From contig CAAGDT010000253.1 in assembly GCA_900768675.1 (NCBI GenBank), positions 1-8,960 on the forward strand: DNA of 8,960 bases. The letters run 5' to 3'. Positions 1 through 5,734 of the stretch are shown in pieces; within the stretch, counting starts at the first letter, position 1, and the number at the start of each line of letters is the position of its first letter. The DNA is from Oscillospiraceae bacterium. Its GTDB lineage: Bacteria > Bacillota > Clostridia > Oscillospirales > Ruminococcaceae. A program made the translations under genes and the position numbers. Below the pieces are notes generated by a model. That model was not told where the DNA came from. It saw only the letters and a program-made list of their open reading frames with translations, and did not search any database.

Positions 1-534
1 GTAATCAACCCCGCCGACGACGTTGAGGCAAAGGCTGCCGTTCTTGCTATGGCTGACTTTGTAGGTCCCACATATATGCGCTTCGGACGTCTTGCAGTAC
101 CGGTATTCAACGACCCTGCAACATACAAGTTTGAGGTAGGAAAGGGAATACAGCTTAAGGACGGCAAGGACATCACAATCGTTGCAACAGGACTTATGGT
201 TGCAGAAGCAATCGAGGCAGGAAAGGCGCTTGCTGAGCAGGGAATTGACGCAAGAATTATCAATATCCACACAATCAAGCCTATCGACCGTGAAATTATC
301 GCAAAGGCGGCAAGAGAAACAGGAAAAATCGTTACCGTTGAGGAACACAGCGTAATCGGCGGACTCGGCTCTGCTGTTGCAAACGTTGTTACCGAGGAAT
401 GTCCTGTTCCCGTTATTAAAATCGGCGTAAAGGACTGCTTCGGACACTCCGGTCCTGCGGCGGCTCTTCTTAAGGAGTTTGGTCTTTGTGCAGAAAATAT
501 TGTTGCTGTTACAAAGGCGGCTCTTGGCAAGTAA
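1..534 (+). CDS. Transketolase, C-terminal subunit (5'-truncated by window edge)
   Basis: The reading frame is open from base 1, so the ATG at 49 is an internal methionine and the gene starts outside the window. The 177 visible residues are the end of the pyrimidine-binding domain plus the whole transketolase C-terminal domain. The typical C-domain stretch TVEEHSVIGGLGSAVA lies about two thirds of the way along. Clostridia often split transketolase into an N-terminal TPP-binding subunit and a C-terminal subunit of about 310 residues; the end point and sequence style fit the latter. A full-length transketolase or the related DXP synthase is possible but less likely. The enzyme moves two-carbon ketol units between sugar phosphates in the cytosolic non-oxidative pentose phosphate pathway. 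The N-terminal subunit gene would be expected immediately upstream, outside the window. A strong terminator follows 16 bases after the stop. Confidence 0.9.
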   Translation, partial: VINPADDVEAKAAVLAMADFVGPTYMRFGRLAVPVFNDPATYKFEVGKGIQLKDGKDITIVATGLMVAEAIEAGKALAEQGIDARIINIHTIKPIDREIIAKAARETGKIVTVEEHSVIGGLGSAVANVVTEECPVPVIKIGVKDCFGHSGPAAALLKEFGLCAENIVAVTKAALGK

Positions 535-550
535 TTGATTTGAATATAAT

Positions 551-584
551 AAAAAGTCACTCTTGTTTGAAGAGTGACTTTTTT
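551..584. terminator. Bidirectional rho-independent terminator
   Basis: A perfect 9-bp stem (GTCACTCTT at 556-564, AAGAGTGAC at 570-578) with a 5-base loop is flanked by five A on the left and six T on the right. It can therefore end transcripts from the transketolase gene on + and from the bceAB operon on -. The A and T flanks also pair and extend the stem to 14 bp. Confidence 0.92.
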
Positions 585-590
585 GTGTGC

Positions 591-736
591 AGTAAAATTC
601 AGCTTGTCGAAAAAGCTATATTTCAGGGCGGCGAGAAATCGTCAGATGCTAGGAAATCGCATAACGGCTAGGCTTTGTGCCTGCCGTTATGCGGTTGACG
701 ACGCAGATGGCGGTTTATCGACAGCCTGAATTTACT
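591..736. repeat. Long imperfect inverted-repeat element (MITE-like or palindromic intergenic repeat)
   Basis: The outer ends are imperfect inverted copies: 591-614 reads AGTAAAATTCAGCTTGTCGA and onward, and the reverse complement of 714-736 reads AGTAAATTCAGGCTGTCGAT and onward. At the centre is an 11-bp perfect stem (CGCATAACGGC at 658-668 with GCCGTTATGCG at 683-693), extended by AGG/CCT to a 7-base loop. The left half also holds two imperfect tandem units at 636-653 and 654-672, both running from AAATCG to GCTAGG. The region between the outer and inner stems pairs poorly. No protein is encoded. The outermost right bases include the bceB stop codon. Such structure suggests a dispersed palindromic repeat or a non-autonomous mobile element, but copy number cannot be seen here. 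Confidence 0.65.
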
Positions 737-2756
737 CCTTACCGCTGACAATCTTATAATACCTCTTTGAGGTTATAATATAAACCGCAGCATACAGCAG
801 TCCGAACAGCAGGAAGCAGCATATTGCCACAACTGCAAACAGCCCGCTGTCTGTAAGCCCGAACAGCGCCAGCATTTTCGAGATTATACCGAAAGCAAAA
901 GCCATGTGAACTCCTGCGGCGATAAGGGGAGCGAAGAATACCGTAAGCACCTGAGAATTAATGCTTTTGCGGATTTCCTCCTTAGTCATTCCTACCTTTT
1001 GCAGTATCTCAAACTTCGCCTTGTCCTCGTAGCCCTCGGAAATCTGCTTGTAGTACATAATAAGTGCGGCGGCGCAGATAAATACCGTTCCCAGCAAAAT
1101 ACCAAGGAAGAAAAGCCCGCCGTAAAGGGCGTAGAACTCCGCCTTGTCCTTAGCGGCACATTCGATTTTTACCGAGTAAATATTTCCCGACTCGTCACGT
1201 AGGTCAATAATGCTTTTCTGAATTTCCGTGCCTATTTCCGCTTGCTTTTCTTCGTCGCAGCTTAAATCAAAGCCGTAGTAGTTATGAATCAGTGAATATC
1301 TGTTTTCGTATATTTCGTTCTGAATCTCGTCCAGCTTTAAAAGTATATCCTCGTTCTGCACAAACAGATAACCCGCAGGAATCATCTGCATATTTGCGCT
1401 TCTGATGTCCATAAAATCATCGACCCGTTCCTTGATATAAAGCGTTCCGTATTCCTTTATATCAATGCTGTCAAAAGGAAATTCCTTGCCGACGGCGAAT
1501 AAAGCCGCCTCGTTTTCCTTAAGCTCAATGCTTTTCCCCGAAATTCTGTTATAGTCGGAAATGGGTATGATAAAAAGCTCCCGAACGTCATATCCGCCGC
1601 TTCCTAAAAGCTCATCTGCATTTCTTGAATCAAGAGTAACTGTATTATCCTTAAACCCGCCTGAAATATCGAGATAGCGGTAGGTAAGGATATTTTCCGC
1701 CTTTTCTCCGTGTTTTTGCAGTATGCTGTTTACGGTACTTTTTGTAAGCTCCGCTACATCTTCGTCAATGGTGTAGTTGTTCACCGCCACATCTCTCTGA
1801 TACCGTCCTTTCAGCATATCCTCCTCCCCGATATAAAGGCAGGTGGTTGAGGACAGGGTAACAAGCACCATAGTTGAGAGTATGCAGATTGAAGCAAGCC
1901 CCGCACCGTTTCTTTTCATGCGGTAAGCCATCTGGGAAACGGAGATGAAATGGTTTGTCTTGTAGTAGTATTTCTTGTTTTTTTGCAGCAGCCTGCAAAG
2001 GGCAACCGAGCCTGAAATGAAAAGCAGATAGTTTGCAATAATTACAAGAATTACTGCCACAAAGAAGAGTAATAATGCTGCTGTAGGGTCTTCGGTAAAC
2101 AGGGCGATATAGTAGGCAAGCCCCAGCAGGAAAACGCCGATTACTGCAAGAAAATAATTAGCCTTCGGCGGCTTTTCGCCGAAATTCTCGCTTTTCATAA
2201 GCTCCACAGGCTTTGAAAGGCTTATCTGCCGCAAAGAGTTCAGAATTATAAGCAGGAAAATAACTGCATAGTAAATCGCCGCCCATAGCATTGAGGAATA
2301 CTCTATGCTGAATACCGCAGAAGCCCCGCTGTTCAGCATTTTCGCCAGCAGAAGCTCCGCCAGCTTAGAAAAAAGTACCCCGCAGGATAGACCTGCAACA
2401 AGAGAGAAAAGATAGATAAAAACCGTTTCCCACATAAGTATAAGGGCGATATTGCGCTTGCCCATTCCGAGGATATTATAAAGCCCGAACTCGGTTTTTC
2501 TGCGGCGGATAAGAAATGAGTTTGTGTAGAACAGGAAAATTGCAGAAAAAATAACCATAACCCCGCAGCCGAGGCCAAGATAAGCCTGCATAATATCCCC
2601 GCCCTTCATTTTACGGACAAAGTCACTTACCGACAGAAAGGAAATGATATAAAACATCATCACCATTCCCGAGCAGGTAAGGATATAGGGCAGGTAGGTG
2701 CGGCGGTTTTTCATTATTCCCGTAACCGCAAGACGGGGATAGAGTAAGGAAGTCAT
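732..2756 (-). CDS. bceB: BceB-type ABC transporter permease (FtsX family), antimicrobial peptide resistance
   Basis: This 674-residue membrane protein has the BceB layout of ten predicted helices, roughly at residues 20-42, 59-80, 107-130, 155-173, 203-220, 226-248, 287-306, 545-569, 603-625 and 636-659. A large extracellular domain (about 310-540) lies between helices 7 and 8. In the family, that domain recognises cell-wall-active peptides or their lipid targets, and the transporter frees the target and signals drug load to its partner kinase. Length matches the family (about 640-670). The ATG overlaps the stop of the ATPase gene by four bases (ATGA) and is preceded by GGAGGGG, so the two are translationally coupled. 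The stop codon falls inside the end of the neighbouring inverted repeat. The substrate cannot be told from sequence; bacitracin, nisin-like lantibiotics or mersacidin-type compounds are usual for the family. Confidence 0.92.
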   Translation of the reverse strand: MTSLLYPRLAVTGIMKNRRTYLPYILTCSGMVMMFYIISFLSVSDFVRKMKGGDIMQAYLGLGCGVMVIFSAIFLFYTNSFLIRRRKTEFGLYNILGMGKRNIALILMWETVFIYLFSLVAGLSCGVLFSKLAELLLAKMLNSGASAVFSIEYSSMLWAAIYYAVIFLLIILNSLRQISLSKPVELMKSENFGEKPPKANYFLAVIGVFLLGLAYYIALFTEDPTAALLLFFVAVILVIIANYLLFISGSVALCRLLQKNKKYYYKTNHFISVSQMAYRMKRNGAGLASICILSTMVLVTLSSTTCLYIGEEDMLKGRYQRDVAVNNYTIDEDVAELTKSTVNSILQKHGEKAENILTYRYLDISGGFKDNTVTLDSRNADELLGSGGYDVRELFIIPISDYNRISGKSIELKENEAALFAVGKEFPFDSIDIKEYGTLYIKERVDDFMDIRSANMQMIPAGYLFVQNEDILLKLDEIQNEIYENRYSLIHNYYGFDLSCDEEKQAEIGTEIQKSIIDLRDESGNIYSVKIECAAKDKAEFYALYGGLFFLGILLGTVFICAAALIMYYKQISEGYEDKAKFEILQKVGMTKEEIRKSINSQVLTVFFAPLIAAGVHMAFAFGIISKMLALFGLTDSGLFAVVAICCFLLFGLLYAAVYIITSKRYYKIVSGKE

Positions 2757-3517
2757 TTCAAATCCCCTCCCGAAGCTATAAGGGTAAGGGTGTCGGAAAT
2801 CCGCTTGTAAAGCTCCTCGTTGCTGCTGTTTCCTCTGTAAAGCTGGTGGAATACCTCGCCGTCCTTTATGAAAAGAACTCTGCCTGCGTGGCTTGCCGCC
2901 TTAACCGAGTGGGTTACCATAAGAATTGTCTGACCCTCGGCGTTAAGCCTTGCGAAAACCTCCAAAAGCTCGTCGGAGGATTTTGAGTCAAGTGCGCCCG
3001 TAGGCTCGTCTGCAAGCAGCATTTTCGGGTTTGTGATAATTGCTCTTGCGGCAGCGGCTCTCTGCTTCTGACCGCCGGAGATTTCGTAGGGATATTTATT
3101 GAGAATTGCACCTATTCCAAGCTTCAGCGCCACAGGTCCTATACGCTCCGACATTTCCTTGTAAGGCGTGCCTGCAAGCACCAGGGGCAGCAGAATATTA
3201 TCCCTTACGGTAAGTGTATCCAGCAGATTAAATTCCTGAAAAACGAAGCCTAAGTTGCTTCTTCTGAAAGCGGCGGCGTCCTTGTCCTTTATCTTTGACA
3301 GGTCTGACCCGTCAAGAATAAGGCTTCCTCCCGTTGGCTTATCCAGCGCCGCAAGGATATTAAGCAGGGTAGTCTTCCCCGAGCCGCTTTCTCCCATAAT
3401 AGCGATATACTCACCCTTTTCAGCGGTAAAGCTGACGTTTTTGAGGGCTTCAACCTTGTTCCCGCCTATTCGCTGGGTGTATGTCTTTTTTACGTTTGTA
3501 ACTTCAAGTATAGGCAT
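2753..3517 (-). CDS. bceA: BceA-type ABC transporter ATPase
   Basis: This 254-residue protein is a complete ABC ATPase of the MacB/LolD/BceA branch. Walker A is GESGSGKT (42-49), the Q-loop glutamine is at 94, the signature is ISGGQKQR (146-153), Walker B is MLLADE (166-171) followed by PTGALDS, and the switch histidine is 203 in VTHS. All catalytic residues are present. It would bind the cytoplasmic face of the adjacent FtsX-type permease and power its conformational cycle. The start is an ATG with AAAGGAC about ten bases upstream. It is the first gene of the transporter operon, with its own promoter in the 90-bp gap after the kinase gene. Confidence 0.95.
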   Translation of the reverse strand: MPILEVTNVKKTYTQRIGGNKVEALKNVSFTAEKGEYIAIMGESGSGKTTLLNILAALDKPTGGSLILDGSDLSKIKDKDAAAFRRSNLGFVFQEFNLLDTLTVRDNILLPLVLAGTPYKEMSERIGPVALKLGIGAILNKYPYEISGGQKQRAAAARAIITNPKMLLADEPTGALDSKSSDELLEVFARLNAEGQTILMVTHSVKAASHAGRVLFIKDGEVFHQLYRGNSSNEELYKRISDTLTLIASGGDLK

Positions 3518-3548
3518 TTTCTTTTGTCCTTTCTGTTTTGTTACCGTT

Positions 3549-3577
3549 ATTATAACAGAAAAGGAAAATGCCCGCCA
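3549..3577 (-). promoter_or_regulatory. Promoter of bceAB, with weak -35
   Basis: On the minus strand a perfect -10 TATAAT lies at 3554-3549. With a 17-bp spacer the -35 position (3577-3572) reads TGGCGG, a poor match to TTGACA. A good -10 with a bad -35 is common at activator-dependent promoters and fits control by the BceR-like regulator. The predicted start of transcription is near 3542, leaving a leader of about 25 bases before the bceA ATG. Confidence 0.65.
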
Positions 3578-3600
3578 TTGAAACGGCTTACATTTTCCTT
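3561..3600 (-). terminator. Possible hairpin after bceS (10-bp inverted repeat)
   Basis: AAGGAAAATG (3561-3570) and CATTTTCCTT (3591-3600) are perfect inverted copies with 20 bases between them. Part of the interior (GCCGTT/AATGGC on the minus strand) can also pair. In the bceRS transcript this hairpin begins eight bases after the bceS stop and is followed by only a short T-rich run, TTCTGTT. It could be a weak or leaky terminator, or a DNA site, because it also spans the bceAB -35 region. Confidence 0.35.
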
Positions 3601-3612
3601 GTAATTCTTACA
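3588..3612. promoter_or_regulatory. Candidate response-regulator operator upstream of bceAB
   Basis: The + strand reads TTACA (3588-3592), 7 bases, TGTAA (3600-3604), 3 bases, TTACA (3608-3612). These are three copies of one half-site in alternating orientation, and the outer two are 20 bp apart, about two helical turns. The first pair is centred roughly 21 bp upstream of the weak -35 box, a suitable place for an activator. Operators reported for BceR-like regulators are, as I recall, inverted repeats of similar TNACA/TGTAA half-sites, usually with a shorter spacer. The last half-site overlaps the bceS stop codon. No such array lies before bceR. Confidence 0.5.
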
Positions 3613-4615
3613 TTTCTGAAAGATTCAGCAGAATGTACTCGATTTCAAGCTCTTTCTGCTCAAGACAAATCCTTATGGTAGTCCCTTTTTCTCCGCTCTC
3701 CGCCGAAATATCATGCCCCAGCTTACGGCAAATCCGCTTGCAGAGATACAGCCCTATCCCGCTTGCCTTTTTGTCCAGTCTGCCGTTGCAGCCGGTATAG
3801 CCCTTCTCGAAAATGCGGGGTATATCTTCGGCTGCAATCCCTATTCCCGTATCCCGTATACAAAGGGTAAGGGGCTCTTCGCAGTAAATCTCAATCTCCC
3901 CCGAGGGCGTATATTTTACCGCATTTGAAATAACCTGCTCAATTACAAAAAGCAGCCATTTCTCGTCAGTAATCACGTTTTTCTCTAACGGCTCGTAAAT
4001 AAGCTTAAGCCGTCTGCGGATAAACTGGGGCGAGAATTTACGGACAGCCTGCCTTACAATATCGTCAAGTGGGTATTCCTTGAAAACAAAATCCGTTGAG
4101 TCCGAGTCCAGCCGCAGATAGCAAAGCACCATTTCTGCGTACTGCTCAATCCGCCGCAGATTTTCCGTAAGCTCCCGATATTCGGAGCTGTCCCCCTCAC
4201 GGAGAATTAGCTGCATAGCAGCAATCGGAGTTTTAATCTGATGCACCCACATCGTATAGTAGTCGGTCATATCCGAAAGCCTTGCGGCGTTTTCGTTTTC
4301 CGCCGATTTAAGCCTGTCGGAAAGCAGCCGAACCAGTGCGTCGTAATCCTCCTCCGTCCCTTTTTTGGGCAGGGGCAGGTTATCGGCGGTAAGGGTTATT
4401 TCCTCCCGTAGTTTCTGTAAGGTAAGCCTTCTTTTACGATAGCGGTAAAAGTCTGCTCCAAGAAAAATAGCGCCGAAGAACAGGCTTACTGCCGCTGCAT
4501 AAATTACTGCATAAAATGGCAGGGAATAAAGGGCGAAAACAACTCCGAAAATAACGCAGATTACAGCCCATAGAATAACGCTCCCGATATGAGCCTTAAG
4601 ATAAGATAAAAGCAT
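3608..4615 (-). CDS. bceS: BceS-type intramembrane-sensing histidine kinase
   Basis: The 335-residue protein has two helices (about 12-30 and 36-54) separated by only a few residues, so it has almost no outside loop. This is the hallmark of intramembrane-sensing kinases that detect drug through a BceAB-type partner. The phosphorylated histidine is H125 in WVHQIKTP. The ATPase domain shows an N-box with N231 (EQVISNAVKYT), a G1 box DTGIGI (255-260), an F-box region FEKGYTGCNGR typical of BceS kinases, and a G2 box ASGIGLYL (284-291). I chose the ATG at 4615: GGAG lies nine bases upstream, whereas the TTG at 4621 would sit only three bases after it. The gene begins six bases after the bceR stop, so the two form one operon. 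Confidence 0.93.
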   Translation of the reverse strand: MLLSYLKAHIGSVILWAVICVIFGVVFALYSLPFYAVIYAAAVSLFFGAIFLGADFYRYRKRRLTLQKLREEITLTADNLPLPKKGTEEDYDALVRLLSDRLKSAENENAARLSDMTDYYTMWVHQIKTPIAAMQLILREGDSSEYRELTENLRRIEQYAEMVLCYLRLDSDSTDFVFKEYPLDDIVRQAVRKFSPQFIRRRLKLIYEPLEKNVITDEKWLLFVIEQVISNAVKYTPSGEIEIYCEEPLTLCIRDTGIGIAAEDIPRIFEKGYTGCNGRLDKKASGIGLYLCKRICRKLGHDISAESGEKGTTIRICLEQKELEIEYILLNLSEM

Positions 4616-4621
4616 AAGCAA

Positions 4622-5293
4622 TTACTCCACAATGTACCCGAGTCCCGATTTTGTGCGGATAAAGCCCGGGAGTCCTGCGGCTTCAAGCTTTTTGCGAAGC
4701 CTCGAAACATTAACCGAAAGAGTATTTTCGTCCACAAAGCTGTCCGTTTCCCAGAGCCTGTCCATAAGAAGCTCACGGCTTACAACCTTTCCCTTGTTTT
4801 CAAGCAGAGTAAGCAGAATACGGTACTCGTTTTTCGTAAGCTCAATTTTTTCTCCATTATATGTAAGCGAAGCGTCGGAGATATTGAGAATTGCGCCCTT
4901 ATGCTGAATAATTCCCGCCGAGTCTGCAAAATCGTAGGAGCGGCGGAGAATTGCCTGAATTTTCGCCATAAGCACCGACATATCAAAGGGCTTCGGGATA
5001 AAATCGTCCCCGCCCATATTCATAGCCATAACGATATTCATATTGTCCGAGGCGGAGGAGAGGAACACAACGGGAACCTTTGAAATGCGGCGTATTTCCC
5101 CACACCAGTAAAAGCCGTTATAAAAGGGAAGCCCTATATCCATAAGCACAAGCTGTGGCGAAAAGGCGGAAAATTCCTCGGTTATCTGCTTGAAATTCTC
5201 GGCGCATTTAACCTCAAAGCCCCATTTTTCAAGATGATTTTTTATGGCAGAAGCAATAGCCTCCTCGTCCTCGATTATAAAAATCCTGTACAC
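4622..5293 (-). CDS. bceR: BceR-type response regulator (OmpR/PhoB family)
   Basis: The 223-residue protein has a receiver domain (about 2-112) with acidic pocket E8/D9, phosphoacceptor D52 in LVLMDIGLP, the serine switch position at 79-80 and K101 in PKPF. A C-terminal winged-helix DNA-binding domain follows (about 130-222), including ENTLSVNVSRLRKKL and ending in SGLGYIVE. It should be phosphorylated by the kinase encoded just downstream and activate bceAB. The start is a GTG at 5293 with AGGAG eight bases upstream. A longer reading frame from a TTG at 5353 is ruled out because that TTG is part of the -35 box, upstream of the predicted transcription start. Confidence 0.93.
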   Translation of the reverse strand: MYRIFIIEDEEAIASAIKNHLEKWGFEVKCAENFKQITEEFSAFSPQLVLMDIGLPFYNGFYWCGEIRRISKVPVVFLSSASDNMNIVMAMNMGGDDFIPKPFDMSVLMAKIQAILRRSYDFADSAGIIQHKGAILNISDASLTYNGEKIELTKNEYRILLTLLENKGKVVSRELLMDRLWETDSFVDENTLSVNVSRLRKKLEAAGLPGFIRTKSGLGYIVE

Positions 5294-5324
5294 TTTTTCT
5301 TCTCCTGTTTCTTTTTTCAGAAAA

Positions 5325-5353
5325 AGTATAGCATATAAATTTTGTTTCGTCAA
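5325..5353 (-). promoter_or_regulatory. Promoter of bceRS
   Basis: On the minus strand, TTGACG (5353-5348) is followed by a 17-bp spacer and TATACT (5330-5325), each a five-of-six match to the sigma-A consensus. The predicted start is near 5318, about 25 bases before the GTG. This strong promoter suggests steady expression of the sensor pair. Confidence 0.8.
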
Positions 5354-5460
5354 TTGCGGAAATGAAACTTTGCGTTAATCTATTGCCGCAAAAGGTATAA
5401 AACAGAATTTGTAGCGGATATTAAATAAAGGCTTGAAAATATCAAAAAGGAGAACAATAA
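5354..5460. promoter_or_regulatory. Divergent intergenic region bceR / ptsH
   Basis: This 107-bp gap separates the bceRS promoter from ptsH. It holds an inverted repeat TTGCGG (5354-5359) / CCGCAA (5386-5391) abutting the bceRS -35 box. A TATAAA (5396-5401) could be the ptsH -10, but I find no convincing -35 at the right distance. The ptsH RBS (AAGGAG, 5447-5452) lies eight bases before its ATG. The position of the ptsH promoter is therefore left open. Confidence 0.35.
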
Positions 5461-5718
5461 ATGAAAAAATTTACCTATACGATAAAGGACGAAATCGGAA
5501 TCCACGCAAGACCTGCGGGAATGCTTGCAAAAAAGGCAAAGGAATTTGAAAGCACGGTTATGCTTGAAAAGGGCGGAAAGACTGCAAATGCAGCAAAGCT
5601 TATCGCTGTTATGGGGCTTGGTGTAAAATGCGGAGATACGGTTACAGTAACAGTCGAGGGCTCAGACGAGGAACGGGCGGCGGCGGAAATGGAGAGCTTC
5701 TTCTCTGAAAATCTCTGA
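5461..5718 (+). CDS. ptsH: Phosphocarrier protein HPr, lacking Ser46
   Basis: The 85-residue protein is a standard-length HPr. It takes phosphate from Enzyme I on His15 (GIHARPAG, 13-20) and passes it to sugar-specific EIIA domains in the cytosol. An ungapped comparison with Bacillus subtilis HPr, recalled from memory, keeps G13, H15, R17, P18, G39-K40-T41, N43, V50, M51 and L53-G54. At the regulatory position Ser46 this protein has lysine (NAAKLIAVMG, 43-52), and position 52 is Gly instead of Ser. Seryl phosphorylation by HPr kinase, the basis of CcpA-dependent catabolite repression in Bacillota, therefore seems impossible at the usual place. AAGGAG lies eight bases before the ATG, and ptsI follows 16 bases after the stop. 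Since ptsI adjoins it and its active site is intact, a true PTS role is likely. Confidence 0.95.
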   Translation: MKKFTYTIKDEIGIHARPAGMLAKKAKEFESTVMLEKGGKTANAAKLIAVMGLGVKCGDTVTVTVEGSDEERAAAEMESFFSENL

Positions 5719-5734
5719 TAAAGGAGCAGCAGGT

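Noticed and set aside
486..671. 61-residue + frame after the transketolase
   Set aside because: It overlaps the transketolase end in another frame, then runs through the terminator and the inverted repeat. No family resemblance.
636..672. Possible CRISPR-like repeat units (AAATCG...GCTAGG twice)
   Set aside because: Only two imperfect, directly adjacent units without spacers, inside a larger palindromic element.
906..1202. 98-residue + frame opposite the permease gene
   Set aside because: Antisense shadow of bceB with no RBS and no recognisable product.
4901..5083. 60-residue + frame, His-rich, opposite bceR
   Set aside because: Antisense to the receiver domain coding sequence; the histidine pattern comes from reverse-complemented Met/Ala codons.
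5294..5353. 20-residue N-terminal extension of the response regulator from a TTG
   Set aside because: The TTG is part of the -35 box and lies upstream of the predicted transcription start, while a GTG at 5293 has an ideal RBS and starts the receiver fold at the normal place.
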